From Lepraria neglecta (taxonomy: Eukaryota > Ascomycota > Lecanoromycetes > Lecanorales > Stereocaulaceae): a stretch of 64,000 nt of DNA. Location of the stretch: NCBI GenBank assembly GCA_033220425.1, contig CM065649.1, positions 4,464,001 through 4,528,000 of the forward strand, written 5' to 3'. The notes under the pieces are model-generated. The model searched no databases, was not told where the DNA came from, and saw nothing but the letters and a program-made list of their open reading frames with translations. The translations under genes were made by a program, and so were the position numbers. Each line of letters opens with the position of its first letter. Positions within the stretch are counted from its first letter, which is position 1. This document shows positions 21,575 through 31,859 of this stretch, piece by piece.

Positions 21575-23077
21575 CTAGTCGAAGGTCTGCTCCTCTTCCG
21601 CAAGGAGATCCTCATCCTGCTTTGGCTTCGTGCCTTCAGACTCTGCAACGACTCCGTCTTGAGTCTTCTGACTCTGTAATTTAGCTTGTACCGTCTTGGT
21701 GATGTAGGAGATAGGCAGCTTGGCGACTTCATTTATCTCCACCTTCTCCTTGAGGCGTAATAGGAACTCGTGTGGCAATTCCTCAAAGATGTCAAGGTAG
21801 TGTGGACTAGGCGCTTTGGAAAGGTCTTGCTGTATTTCGATACCTCGTTGAATTACTTTGAGGTTGCCGAAAATTTCTTTCACCGAGAACGTGATATACT
21901 GGGTGTTTGATGGCACATTCACTTTTGCTGGCGGCCATGCGTACTAATTGCAAAATGTCAGCAGGCAACCCTCTATATATCTGGTATTGTAATCAACTTA
22001 CTCCTTGTTCAAAAACCTGTAGATCGCCTGGGATAGTCTTGTGACGTCGGAGAACTTCGAATTTGAGCTCCACATTTCGGTATTCGTCAGCGCTTTGTTT
22101 TTGGGTGTAATTGAAAATGACTACAACTGATGGCCGAGGTTTTTCGGCAAAGAGATACTCTTTCGCCTTTGCTTTGGCGTGTTTGAAGCTCTCAGAGTAA
22201 GCGACCTCGATGATAATTCCAGGTTTGTGGGAATTGCTGTTCAGAAATGTCCCAATTTGCATATCAGCTGCAAAATCTACGCGTTTGTTGTCCGATGAAT
22301 CAGCTTTGTAAGTGATAAGAGAGTCGACGTTAACGTCGAGAAGAATATCCAGGCCTGGCGCTGTACCCTGGGCTTGCAAGGTTGGATGGTCTGGTAGGTT
22401 TCGAATCCAAGTGTTCCACGGGAACATCCCAATAGCATTGTGGATAACGGTAGATGCAAATACCGTAATCTCTGCAAAGCCATGTAAATACTCGAACTTG
22501 GCTGGTATATCGCAGTCTACCATTTCAGACTGAAATGTCTGGTAATCGCAGGCTACCTTGTATTTCTGGGATTCCAACCTCCCGAGTCCACCGTATTCCT
22601 CGATTTTAGCAACAACGTCAGGTTTCCAGTGGTCGATGTCTAGGTGTATGAAGAGACCGGGAGGGTCACTGCCGGTAGCTTGGTCTACTGGTGTTGTATC
22701 AACCATAGTTGTTGCTTCCTGACTGGGCTGGCCACTAGCCATGACTAATGGGATCGAGGGCGAGAAATCGGGGTAAGCTGCACATTTGTCTGCAGCTTTG
22801 GTTCGCTGCGGGTCGGCAGAAGCCTTGGACGATTGGGACGATTGGGACGATTGGGACGAAGTTGATGAAGTTGAGGATTTGGAGGATTTGGAGGATTTGG
22901 AGGATTTGGAGGACTTGGGAGATGTAGAGGGAGATGTAGGTGGGGTTTGCTGCTGAGATTGGGATTAGCATCATCACGGAATAAAGGCTCAACGCTATAT
23001 ATTCGTCGTACGAAGAACCGACAGTATTCACCTACCTGGGGGCCACTTCCCACATTGTCCTTGTTATCTGACGACAT
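21575..23077 (-). CDS. Copy D: intact member of the four-copy family, PD-(D/E)XK (Uma2-like) nuclease-like protein
   Basis: Three exons, 23077-23036, 22952-22002 and 21943-21575, join in phase 0 to 453 residues. The short first exon is inferred: its GTAGGT donor and CTCAG acceptor keep the frame open to MASGQPS (residue 85). Residues 15-60 form a Ser/Lys/Gln low-complexity tract (SSKSSKSS, SSQSSQSS) coded by 9-bp tandem repeats. The core runs SQKYKVACDYQTF (143-154), HGFAEITVF, IRNLPDHP, RVDFAADMQIG (Asp240, Asp244), KPGIIIEVAYSES (Glu263), AKAKEYLF (Lys278, Tyr280) and PRPSVVVIFNY. Asp, then Glu-x-Ala after a hydrophobic strand, then Lys-x-Tyr recalls Uma2-type restriction-endonuclease-fold proteins; this assignment is inference. 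The last exon has NTQYITFSVKEIFGNL and an acidic tail. It is head-to-head with copy C. Translation could alternatively begin at 22742. Confidence 0.7.
22805..22940 (-). repeat. 9-bp coding tandem repeats in copy D
   Basis: On the plus strand GATTGGGAC recurs four times and GGATTTGGA four to five times in succession. On the minus strand they encode the Ser-Ser-Gln and Ser-Ser-Lys repeats of copy D. Copy number is likely to vary between strains. Confidence 0.8.
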
Positions 23078-23265
23078 CTTCCCTCGACCTGGTGTTGAGC
23101 AATAGGCAATGTCTATGCCTTGCTAGGTAGCCGTAGGGTTGCTAAACGGAGTCCAAAGATATTAGCTGAAGGGCCCTTGTAGCTGAAGAGGTCCAGGAGT
23201 GTTTATCTTACACTTGCAAAACTAAGAGGTTGATATTTGGAACTTGTAGGAAGAAGACGGTATGT

Positions 23266-23733
23266 CAGGAAAATACCACTGAAGCAAGAAGGGCTTGATT
23301 GATGCTCAATGAGTGGTATGTAGCTTGGTTTGTTCTACTTGCTAAAAACAGCTATTTCAGGCAACAAGCTGGTTGCCTGCTTATGTAACGAATGACGTAA
23401 TTCGTTGGGTTCACCCCCCAACCGGCTAAACCCCCCAACCGTTCACCTTGCTCTAACTCTATAGATACGAGTTTTGACAATATAATTTTGCGTATAGAAT
23501 TGTGGATTTTGTACATCTCTAAAAGTTTGGTACGGAATCTTTTGTCGAAATTTGCCTGGTTGGTGAATTGTAGAGCTTTGCACATTTTCGCTGCCTGCAC
23601 CCCTAGAAGAGCCCTAATAATTCCGGACGGCAGCCCTACAAGGCTGGCCGGTTGGAGGGTTGGAGGGTGAACCCTTCTAAGCAAGGAGGCAAGCAACCAA
23701 TCAAGTCCTTCTTGCTTCAGTGGTGTTTTCCTG
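23266..23733. mobile_element. 468-bp MITE-like element with 36-bp terminal inverted repeats
   Basis: The left arm 23266-23301 (starts CAGGAAAATACCACTGAAGC) is the reverse complement of 23698-23733 at 34 of 36 positions. Inside it a second imperfect inverted pair, GGTTGCCTGC near 23369 and GCAAGCAACC at 23690-23699, is accompanied by GGGTTCACC and C-rich CCAACC blocks. No transposase is present. It lies in the 1-kb gap between the divergent copies D and C. I see no convincing target-site duplication, so it may be two nested inverted structures. Confidence 0.6.
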
Positions 23734-24101
23734 CTACACCGCTCCTAGAAGTGTCACAATGCTCGAAGAGTTCAGTATTGCGGCGCTGGTTGCCAACATA
23801 AACCGCGTCAACACATCTTTCCCAGGAGTGGCACCCATAAGAGTAACAAGGGGCCACTGGAAAATCCTGCACTGTCACAGTGACGTCGGAGCGAGCATTA
23901 CTCGCTCATAACACAGCACCCTCTCCACCCCGTATCAAAATGCAAATTACTCCAAGTCTACGGCCAAAGATTGCGTTCAGGTATTTAGAAAGGATCAATT
24001 GCTCCTGGATTTTAGTGCCACGCCCTTCTCAGCTGCTTTCCCACAGGCTCACCAGCTTGTCTTCAAACAAATCATCGGCGTTGAACGGTCACTAGCTGAA
24101 G
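23734..24101. other. Upstream region of copy C
   Basis: About 370 bases. Three short frames, none with a motif. Presumably the promoter and leader of copy C. Confidence 0.35.
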
Positions 24102-25263
24102 ATGTATTCAACCATGTTGACCATAGCCCAAGCAGACTTCACAATAAATGCGGAAATTGCAGACTGGAACGACCTATTCAAGGGAAAGGCTGAAGAGCAT
24201 CAGGGCATTGGAAGGCTGCACTCTCAACAGTACAAAGTAGCATGCGACTACCAGACCTTCTGTTCTGACATCAGAGATGTCAGGATACCAGGCACCAAGT
24301 AAGTTCTCAGGAGTCCCACCCGATATTCCTTTACCAGCACTGACTGTAGAACTCATAGGATCGAATATGTCCACGGCTATACAGGAATCACCGTCTGTTC
24401 AGCAGCAGTCATCCGCAACAGTATCCGAGGATTCGATTGGCGATGGTGGGTTCGAAACTTCCAGGCCACGAACAGCTCCATTCTCTCGAGCAAGACATGT
24501 CCGGGCTGGACAATCTAGTCAGCAGAGTTTCAAACTTCCTTATCACTTTCAAGGGCGGCGAACCAGATGGCCAGCGACTGGACTTGGCTGCCAATGTGCA
24601 ATTTAGGGGCTTTCTCGATCCGAACCCGTCAAAACCAGGGATCATCTTCGAGGTAGCCTATTTGGAGGGTGGGGAGAAAGCACAGAAACTTCTCTGTACT
24701 CCGGACGAACCGCGGCCGTCAGTGGTGGTGCTATTTAAGTTTCTTGAAATGGAAGCATCTCGAGATGAGTACGAGGACATGACCGCCGAGGTGCATAGTT
24801 GCGACCCTGAGGACGAGAGTATGACAGTGATTTTCGAGACTGGGGTATGTACATCAAGAAAGAAGAACGGACGAACCCTGTGAAGCACTGGCTAACAAAA
24901 CCATCACCCACTAGATCGCCTGGCCCAAATCGCAAGCACTCGCTCCCTCAAATCCCAAGAAATCGTTTCTCACTCGAAGAAGTCTTCGGCAACATCTCAA
25001 CCGTCAACAACACACTCCATCTGCAGAACCATCCGGAGGAAAATAAGAACCAGCACCAGAAGGCCAAGCTGGGAGAATTACCCTACGGTTTCCTAGAGCT
25101 ATTGAAAAAGAAGGTTCCAAATGACGAGCTCGCCAAGCTGCCTATTAGGTGTATCACCCATGCTGTTAGAGACGCTTTAGAAGTCAAAGTAAATCAGGAT
25201 CTGTACCATGCGAAAGCCATGAGCAAGGGAAAGGATGGTAGTAGGGATTCGGGTTATGCGTAG
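24102..25263 (+). pseudogene. Copy C of the four-copy PD-(D/E)XK-like family, lightly decayed
   Basis: Exon 1 (24102-24298; an alternative ATG is at 24114) gives RLHSQQYKVACDYQTFCSD and ends at GTAAGT. Exon 2 (24359-24844) continues in phase as IEYVHGYTGITV and WWVRNF. At about 24473 one C is missing from what should be TTC-CCA-GGC, so PGHEQLHSLEQDMSGLDNL lies in another frame. That frame stays open through RLDLAANVQFRGF, KPGIIFEVAYLEG, EPRPSVVVLFKFLEMEASRD and VIFETG, then GTATGT. Exon 3 (24915-25263) begins IAWPKSQALAPSNP but shifts by one base near 24968 before FSLEEVFGNISTVNN and ELAKLPIRCIT. Two single-base indels are the only defects, so disruption is recent, or base calls need checking. 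The predicted catalytic segment (Asp, then EVAY) is intact. Confidence 0.75.
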
Positions 25264-25592
25264 AAGCGGTTTTGTGGACTGAAGGAGGCGAAATAAGTCG
25301 ATTCCGGGGTGCTCCTCTAAGTAAAAGGCCGGTAAAAGGCCGTTCTTTAACCAGGCGTCAAGCTGTTCATGCGAGCTTTGAGGTGTTATCTCGAGAGGCC
25401 GGTGCTGTGTGATAAATCATTGAGCATACATATCTTATCTGCATTGTTTATCCTCCATTTTCTTGCCGGTCGTGATCAGTCATTGCAAAATCATACCCCT
25501 ACCTTTTCGCCATTTGCTACTCGAAGTCACTCATGAGATCATACCTTCAGACGTGCATATCCTATATCCAATATTTCATAAACCAAAATTCC
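25264..25592. other. 3' spacer between copy C and the RING gene
   Basis: About 330 bases, convergent 3' ends. A short direct repeat, AAAGGCCG, occurs twice around 25324-25345. No gene. Confidence 0.35.
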
Positions 25593-28420
25593 TCACATCC
25601 TAACAAGCTCAACAACCCTCCCATACCCACTCGGAAAAACCCCCCTCCTCCCACAAAAAATCCCCCAAAACCAATCCCCGTTAATATCCTCACACTCCCT
25701 AATCTCCGCTCCCTTCGGAAATGCCAGCTCATCCTCCGCCCCCTCAGCCGGCCACCACGACCAAAGCGTCTGCACATGCATACCCACGCCGCCATTAGGA
25801 GGATACGTTTTCAACAGTGGAGGAGCCACCGCACCATCTGCCAGGGGAGAGTCCCTGACGTCATTGGCTCTGCCCGTGACGGCTTTCGAGACCGTTTTGG
25901 CTTGCCGTTGCCCTTCTTCGCGCCAGCTCCATTCGAGGCTGTCGCGGCCAGAGGCATCGTCTTTGAGTGCGTTGCCGCCGACTAAGTCTTCAACGACTAT
26001 GCGTCTTTGGCCTATGTTTGAGTCTTGGAACCCTACAATAATCATCCTGTGGCCATTCGGACAGCGGCGCCAGCCTCTGGGGCCGTTTTCGATGCTAAGT
26101 TTTCCGGCGTTTACGAGCTTGTGGTAGCAGGGTGAGCAGATGTCGTAATCGCCTGCGTTACATTGGGGGCAGTGGAAGCGGGTGTTTGAGGGCGGGATGG
26201 GGTAAGTGCAGATATCGCATTTTGTGCTGAATGTTAGTGGGACGTGTCGTTCTCCAGTGAGCTGATCTATTGGATAGCCCTCTGCTGCGGACTTTGGAGA
26301 TTGGACAAGCGGCGTTATTGAGGAGTGCTGGGTCTGAATTGACGGTGGAGATTTTGGAGGATTGGTTGAGTCTATGTAGGCGACAGGCAGAAGAGCGTGT
26401 GTGCAACATTTACCTTGGTTGACACACGAGTTGCAAAAGCCCCATTCGGCTTCATTGCAAACCTCGCATTTCCAATAGCAATTCGGCGTAAACGTTGAAC
26501 AGTTAGAGCAGAAAGGACCAGATTGAAGGCGGTTTCTTGGATCTGAGGATGTGCTCACTGAAGAGCCTGAAACAGATACGTGGCGAGTTTCTGGCGGTGG
26601 TGGAAGATATCGATGACCGGTAAAACGATGGGGCAGGGGATGCTGTGCAGGATAGCCGGCTACTGGTTGTTGTTGAAGATACCGTTGCATGGCCGCGTAG
26701 CCAAAGCCAAACCAGTGGAGGCACCCACGGCCGAGACGATAGCAGCGTAGGCAGATGTTGTATTTGCCGTCGTTGCACTTGGGACAGTGCTCGTGTAACT
26801 CGTATTCTAGATTCGTTTTGCCGCATCTATCACATGAGATGGAAGGTTCAGGGAATGATGGCAGCTGTTGCGCTACAGCAGGTGTCGATGGCTGAGACAA
26901 GGCTCCAGAGGATGTTCTTGGGCTGTCGTTGGGGCGCGGTGATCCCTGGGCCATTGTCATAGCTGGTCTTGAGGCTGCATTCGGTGAGGGCTGTGGCGGT
27001 GAGATAGTAGCAGCATTTGCCTGCGACGATGAGATCTCACGAGGTAAGGTTCTTGGACTTCTAGCAGCTTGTGGAGTGCGAGATGCAGGTTCTCGGAGCT
27101 CGCCACGCGGCCGGAGACGTTCTGGATCCGTCGTGCGTCTACCATGGCTCGAAAAATCCGTTGGACGGGACTCTTGGCTCGAAGAACTTTGCGGCTGATT
27201 CGTCAGGTCGGTAGCTGAGCGCGCTGCCTGCCTTTGCGTCTCAGAGGATGCTCTTGAGCTGGATGCGGCGGTGTTTGGTGAGGTCTGCCGTCTGGTCTCG
27301 CTGGCTGTCCTCCGCCTGTGGCCTTGGCCCGCGGGATATGCTTCCAGTAGGTGCGGTCGTGATACCGGAGGATGAGACGAATGCGTAGTTTGATCTGTAG
27401 GATTTGGGGACCTCCCCGGTCGACGATGCTGCCTTTGCTCTTGTGCATCTGATCTCTGCTCACGAATATTGGAGGCCCGAGGCCGTTCCGGTTGGTCATC
27501 TTGCGGTGTCGCTCTTTGGCGATGCCGCTGTCGATATGCCTCCGCGATCTTCTCGCTGAGCTCGTCCTCCTGGGAGACATCAATATTATTGAGGTCAATG
27601 CCATCCAGTATCCCCTCATCCATAATCTGCCTTAGTATCTCTTCTTCCATCTCCGCCGAGTCTACGTCAGACGTGCTCAGTAGTGACCGTAGACTAGATT
27701 GATGCTCAATCTGCCTTGCTTGCACCGCTGAGTCTGCAGAGGCCGATGGTCCAGCTACCTCGGCCCCAGTACTGTGGTCTCTCTCTCGCCTTCTCCGTTG
27801 CCTGGCGTCCTCGATCCTAGCGACTGTCCTTGAATCCCTGGGCCTATGCCTTGTGCCCCTTTCGTAAGATTCGGAGCTCCTTATGCCCACCTCCCTGAGA
27901 CTCATCTCCCTCACCTCCTCCACCATCCTTCTGTCCTCCTCTTCATCATGGCTCTCTTTCTTCCGTCTGACCTTGGGCATAACATTTTCTCCCAGGGTAT
28001 AGCTCTTTTTGGTCTCCTCCTTCTCCTGCTCTGTCCGCGCTCTGCTTGGGTTGACTTGTAAGTACATCTCCAGCAACGTCGTGACCGTGGCGTTCGGCCT
28101 TGTCTCCCTTACCGAGGCGCGACATGATGGGCAGGTAAGTGGGTTCTGTTTCGCGGGTGTTGCTTGTGAGGCTTGCAATGAGAACCACTCTTTGAGGCAG
28201 GAGCCGCAAAAGGTGTGGAGGCAGTCAAGGAGAGTGAGGGGCTGGTAGAGGACTTCGGTACAGATCTGGAATTAGATCCTTGTTAGTTGTCATTCAGTAG
28301 CTTCAACTTTGCCAGTCTGGTTTGACGTAGTACAAGGTCTGTGCACATCTCTAGAAGACTTACCGAACATGTCAGCTCTTTCTCGAGGTCGAGCAACCCG
28401 GTCTTTGCAGTTTCAGCCAT
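25593..28420 (-). CDS. RING-finger protein with ZZ-like zinc modules and C-terminal SH3 (putative E3 ubiquitin ligase)
   Basis: Exon 1 (28420-28364, MAETAKTGLLDLEKELTCS) and exon 2 (28265-25593) join across a 98-bp intron in phase 0, giving 909 residues. The splice falls inside the first zinc ligand pair (C-S-I-C), making the RING: CSICTEVLYQPLTLLDCLHT, FCGSCLKEWF and CPSCRASV (residues 18-67). A long Arg/Ser/Pro/Gln-rich disordered region runs to about 495. Three Cys-rich modules follow: CDRCG...CPKCNDGKYNICLRCY (about 500-545), CSNCSTF...CEVCNEAEWGFCNSC (about 602-640) and CDICTYPIPPSNTRFHCPQC...DICSPCY (about 700-740, ZZ-like). The C terminus is an SH3 fold: LWSWWPAEGAEDELAFPKGA, DINGDWFWGIFCGRRGVFPS. 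By family, RING proteins pass ubiquitin to substrates, and the SH3 and ZZ parts would choose partners. The architecture is known only from filamentous fungi as far as I recall; targets are unknown. Confidence 0.85.
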
Positions 28421-28683
28421 AGCTGGTCTCCTATGTCAGAGTAGAGTGCCAGGCTACATATCAAGTTGCACAAGACCGGCTATACATCAACCGCAAAGCT
28501 GTCTCGCGCCGCCATGTCAGTGTCGAAGCAATGGCCTAGAATTGATCACTCTTACGGAGCTAGTCCAGAAATGTCACGCGCTCACTAAGATGCTTTGATC
28601 TTCTATAAGTTTCCATTCATTATGCTATTGCTACAAAGCTTTCGTCATTATCGCGTGTCGGTCCTCATGTCTCGAAATTCAAC

Positions 28684-31254
28684 TTAGTCCGCATAGCCAA
28701 CGTCCTTATGCACGGAACCCTTTCCATCAAAAGAAGGCATATCGTAAGCATTATCTGGATCCTTACCAGTCGCCATGATATACTCTTGCAACTTGACAAG
28801 ATCGTGCCGAAGATTACTGAGCATCTCATGCATGTCTAGCCTGACCTTCTCGTTCCTTACTGCCGCACCCTTGATCGCAGCCTCAGCGACATGATATCTG
28901 CTGACCCGGTTTCGCAACATCATGTCTAGTGGCGTTGTCGTGCTGCCCTCCTCGCTGTACGCTTCGATACTGACTCTGTGGAGATTTGGCCTGCCGAAGA
29001 TCAGTCCTTTGACCTCGTCTGGATAGCCGTGATAATTGATATGAATTGGGCGATCAGCTGTGAATAGTGCGTCAAAGTCCTCATGCGAGAGAGCGTGGGG
29101 ATGGCCGCCTTCGTGCTTAAGAATCAGGAGATCAGTAATATTGATCACACGAACGCGGAGGCTTGGTGCGATTCTGCGAAGCATTGCTGCTGCTTCGATG
29201 ACCTCAAAGGTTATTTCCGCGCCGATGCCGACGAGAACAACGTCTGGATCAAGACCATTATCTGTGCTGGCGAACTTCCACACTGAAGCGCCAGCTCGAC
29301 AGTGGCTGTCGGCTTCTTCTGCGGAGAGGAAGATTGGTTGAGGTTGCTTGGAACCGACCATAAGGTTAACGTAGTTTGTGGAGCGAAGGCAGTGTGACAT
29401 GGTGGACAGAAAGGTGTTCGCATCAGGTGGAAGGTAGACACGTGCGGCACTTGGCTTCAGATTGAGGACAGCACCAATGAAAGATGGGTTTTGGTGCGAG
29501 AAGCCGTTGTGTTCTTGTCTGGTCCAGGTGCTGGTTTCAAGATAGTTAATGCTGCTAACGTCTCTTCTCCAGGTGGTTTCGCGGGCCTACAATGTGTCTG
29601 GGTCAGCCCAAATAATATGACGAGGGGTATCATTGAACCTACCATTTTATTGAATTTGCTATACTGCACCATCATCGTATGAATGATGCCCAGGAAGCTT
29701 TCATAGGAAGGGAAGAGGGCAGTCCGGCCGGTAAGTGTGTATCCCTGCATAAAACCTTGGCAAGTATGTTCTGAAAGGATTTCGATGACTCTGCCACCGC
29801 GAGCATTGGAGAACTCGTCCCATTGGAAGTTTCTTCCGGTATGACGGAATACCGCGTCCAACTTGTTGCTTACCAGCTCATCAGGCGAGAATATCCTGAA
29901 GCTCTTTGGGTTGTCAACCATCGTTTGGTCCAGAAGCTCGCCAATGGTCTGCATGCAGCTGGCTTGGCCGCCTTTCTTGACTGCGTACTTCTTCCAATCT
30001 GGGAGGTTGAGCACTTCATGCGAGCCGTACGTATCTATCTGCTGGCCCAGCTTCTTGCTGTCGTCCTTGGGAATGATGTCTAGAATTTCTTTTACGACAC
30101 CGCCATCTTTAGCGAAGAGCTCACTCGGCTTGTAGCTGCCTAGCCATTCTTGGAGCTGTTTCAATTCGCTGGGATCTGATTTAGCAGCCACGAGAGGAAC
30201 CTGATGAGCGCGGAATGATCCCTCAACGAATTCCCCATGGACCTTCTTAGGTGCACCCCAACCTTTCGGAGTTCTCATGATCAAGACTGGCCACCGAGGC
30301 TTCATAATGGGCTTTCCGGAGCGAGCTGCTTTTTGGATCTGGTGAATCTCGTCCAAGGCCCACTCCATTGACCGATACATATCGGCGTCAATGTCATCTA
30401 GATCCTCCACGAAACGGCATTGGTAGCCGTAGCCCGTGAACAAAGTGACCATTTCCTTGTCGTCCATGCATCCATAGATGGTACGTTCACTAATTTTGAA
30501 CCCGTTGACATGCACAATTGGAAGAACCGCTCCCGACTCTGCTGGGTCTATGTACTTTGCGGCGTGCCAAGCTGTCGCAGTCGGACCACTCTCCGATTCG
30601 CCATCGCCAACAACGCAAGCCACAACAAGATCTGGCTTATCCATGACCGCACCGAAAGCCACTGAAAGCGCGTATCCCAGCTCTCCACCCTCATGGATAG
30701 ACCCTGGAGTCTCTGCATTGATGTGGCTTGGAAATCCACTCGGAGTGCTAAACTTGGTAATGAGCCTCTCCAATCCTGCTTTATTCCTGCTATATTCTGG
30801 ATAGAATTTGCCCAGAGAGCCTTCCAGCCACAAGCTTGAGAGGATAGCAGGAGCTCCATGCCCTGGTCCCACAACGAATATGATATCCTGCTTTCTCTGT
30901 GTAGCCAGCAGATTGAGATGCGAGTATACGATAGTCAAGCCGGGGCAGGTGCCCCAGTGACCTAGGAGTCGAGGTTTGATGTCATTGAAGTTGAGGTCAC
31001 GCTCGAGGAGGACGTTGTCGCGCAGGAAGATCATAGCTGGTACCCAACAATGTCAGCCAATTGACATATCTGGATATGGAGTGACACTTACCAGCAGCAA
31101 CATAATCCGCAGCGCGCCTGAATTCCTGCAACCCGGTATATGTGGACTCATCGAGCTTCGTCTTGTCCAGCTTTACCGCCAACGACAAGACATGTTCGTC
31201 GATCTGAGACGGCAGAGGCTGGGGATTGGGGCGATCTAATACTTCTCCAGGCAT
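28684..31254 (-). CDS. XFP: Phosphoketolase (xylulose-5-P/fructose-6-P)
   Basis: Exons 31254-31092, 31036-29643 and 29586-28684 join across 55- and 56-bp introns to 819 residues, the normal size. The enzyme splits xylulose 5-phosphate or fructose 6-phosphate with phosphate, giving acetyl phosphate plus glyceraldehyde 3-phosphate or erythrose 4-phosphate, using thiamine diphosphate in the cytosol. Visible signatures are LLGHWGTCPGLTIVYSHLN, VVGPGHGAPA, PGSIHEGGELGYALSVAFGA and the cofactor motif VVGDGESESGPTATAWHA (GDG at about 198-200). The C terminal region runs to SFDGKGSVHKDVGYAD. The start MPGEVLDRPNPQPLPSQIDE is the only ATG with the family-typical N terminus. It is divergent from the acetate kinase gene at 31860, its pathway partner. 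All exons are open, with no sign of decay. Confidence 0.95.
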
Positions 31255-31859
31255 ATTGGCGGTATTTTATGGTCTGTTTGGGAGGATAGCAATGGTAGCT
31301 TGAACAGATACTCGGGTCTCGAGCTGGCTTTATCACGGATCTTACTATCTATCACGACGGAAGTCGGTAACGACCAGTGTTCAGTAGAGGAATGAAAAGC
31401 GTTGAATCCAACCGCCGAGTCGGAGCTAGCAGCGATATGGACCCTTAATCAAGTTATTCGAAGCTTTCATCGCTGCCCGCCATTCTTCCGTCACAGCCGT
31501 TATAAGTGACATCACAGGGCCTTGTTGTCGCGAGTCGGCCCTTTCGGTTACTTCGTTCTCCATCGATGGCATTTTTTGGTTGTCAGAAGAGTATTTCAAG
31601 GTCAACTACCGATTGACAGCTGCAAAGAGCAGTACTTTCTGAGTTGCGAGGATCGTCTGCCACGAAGTAGCTAGAAGCTTAGCCTTTATCGACAGAATAA
31701 GGTCTGCACCCTAACCCTAAAAAGCTACACCTCAAGAGAAACTCTAAAACTTGAGAGGAAAGAAGGCACTTGAAGTGCTGCTCTAGCCTTCGAGGCTCTT
31801 GTGTAATCTGCTCCATAGCAGAGCGCCAGACGCTCACCCAAGCTGCCCCCACACGAGCA
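31255..31859. promoter_or_regulatory. Shared divergent promoter region of XFP and ACK
   Basis: 605 bases separate the two start codons. Co-expression from this region is an inference from layout and pathway logic. I cannot assign a specific factor site with confidence. Confidence 0.5.

Noticed and set aside
22735-23031. Minus frame with Ile/Leu-rich 'ILQILQILQ' repeats
   Set aside because: Out-of-frame reading of the 9-bp repeats. The Ser/Lys frame joins the intact gene.
31690-31730. ACCCTAACCCTAA near 31710 as a telomere-like repeat
   Set aside because: Only about two units, internal, next to housekeeping genes.
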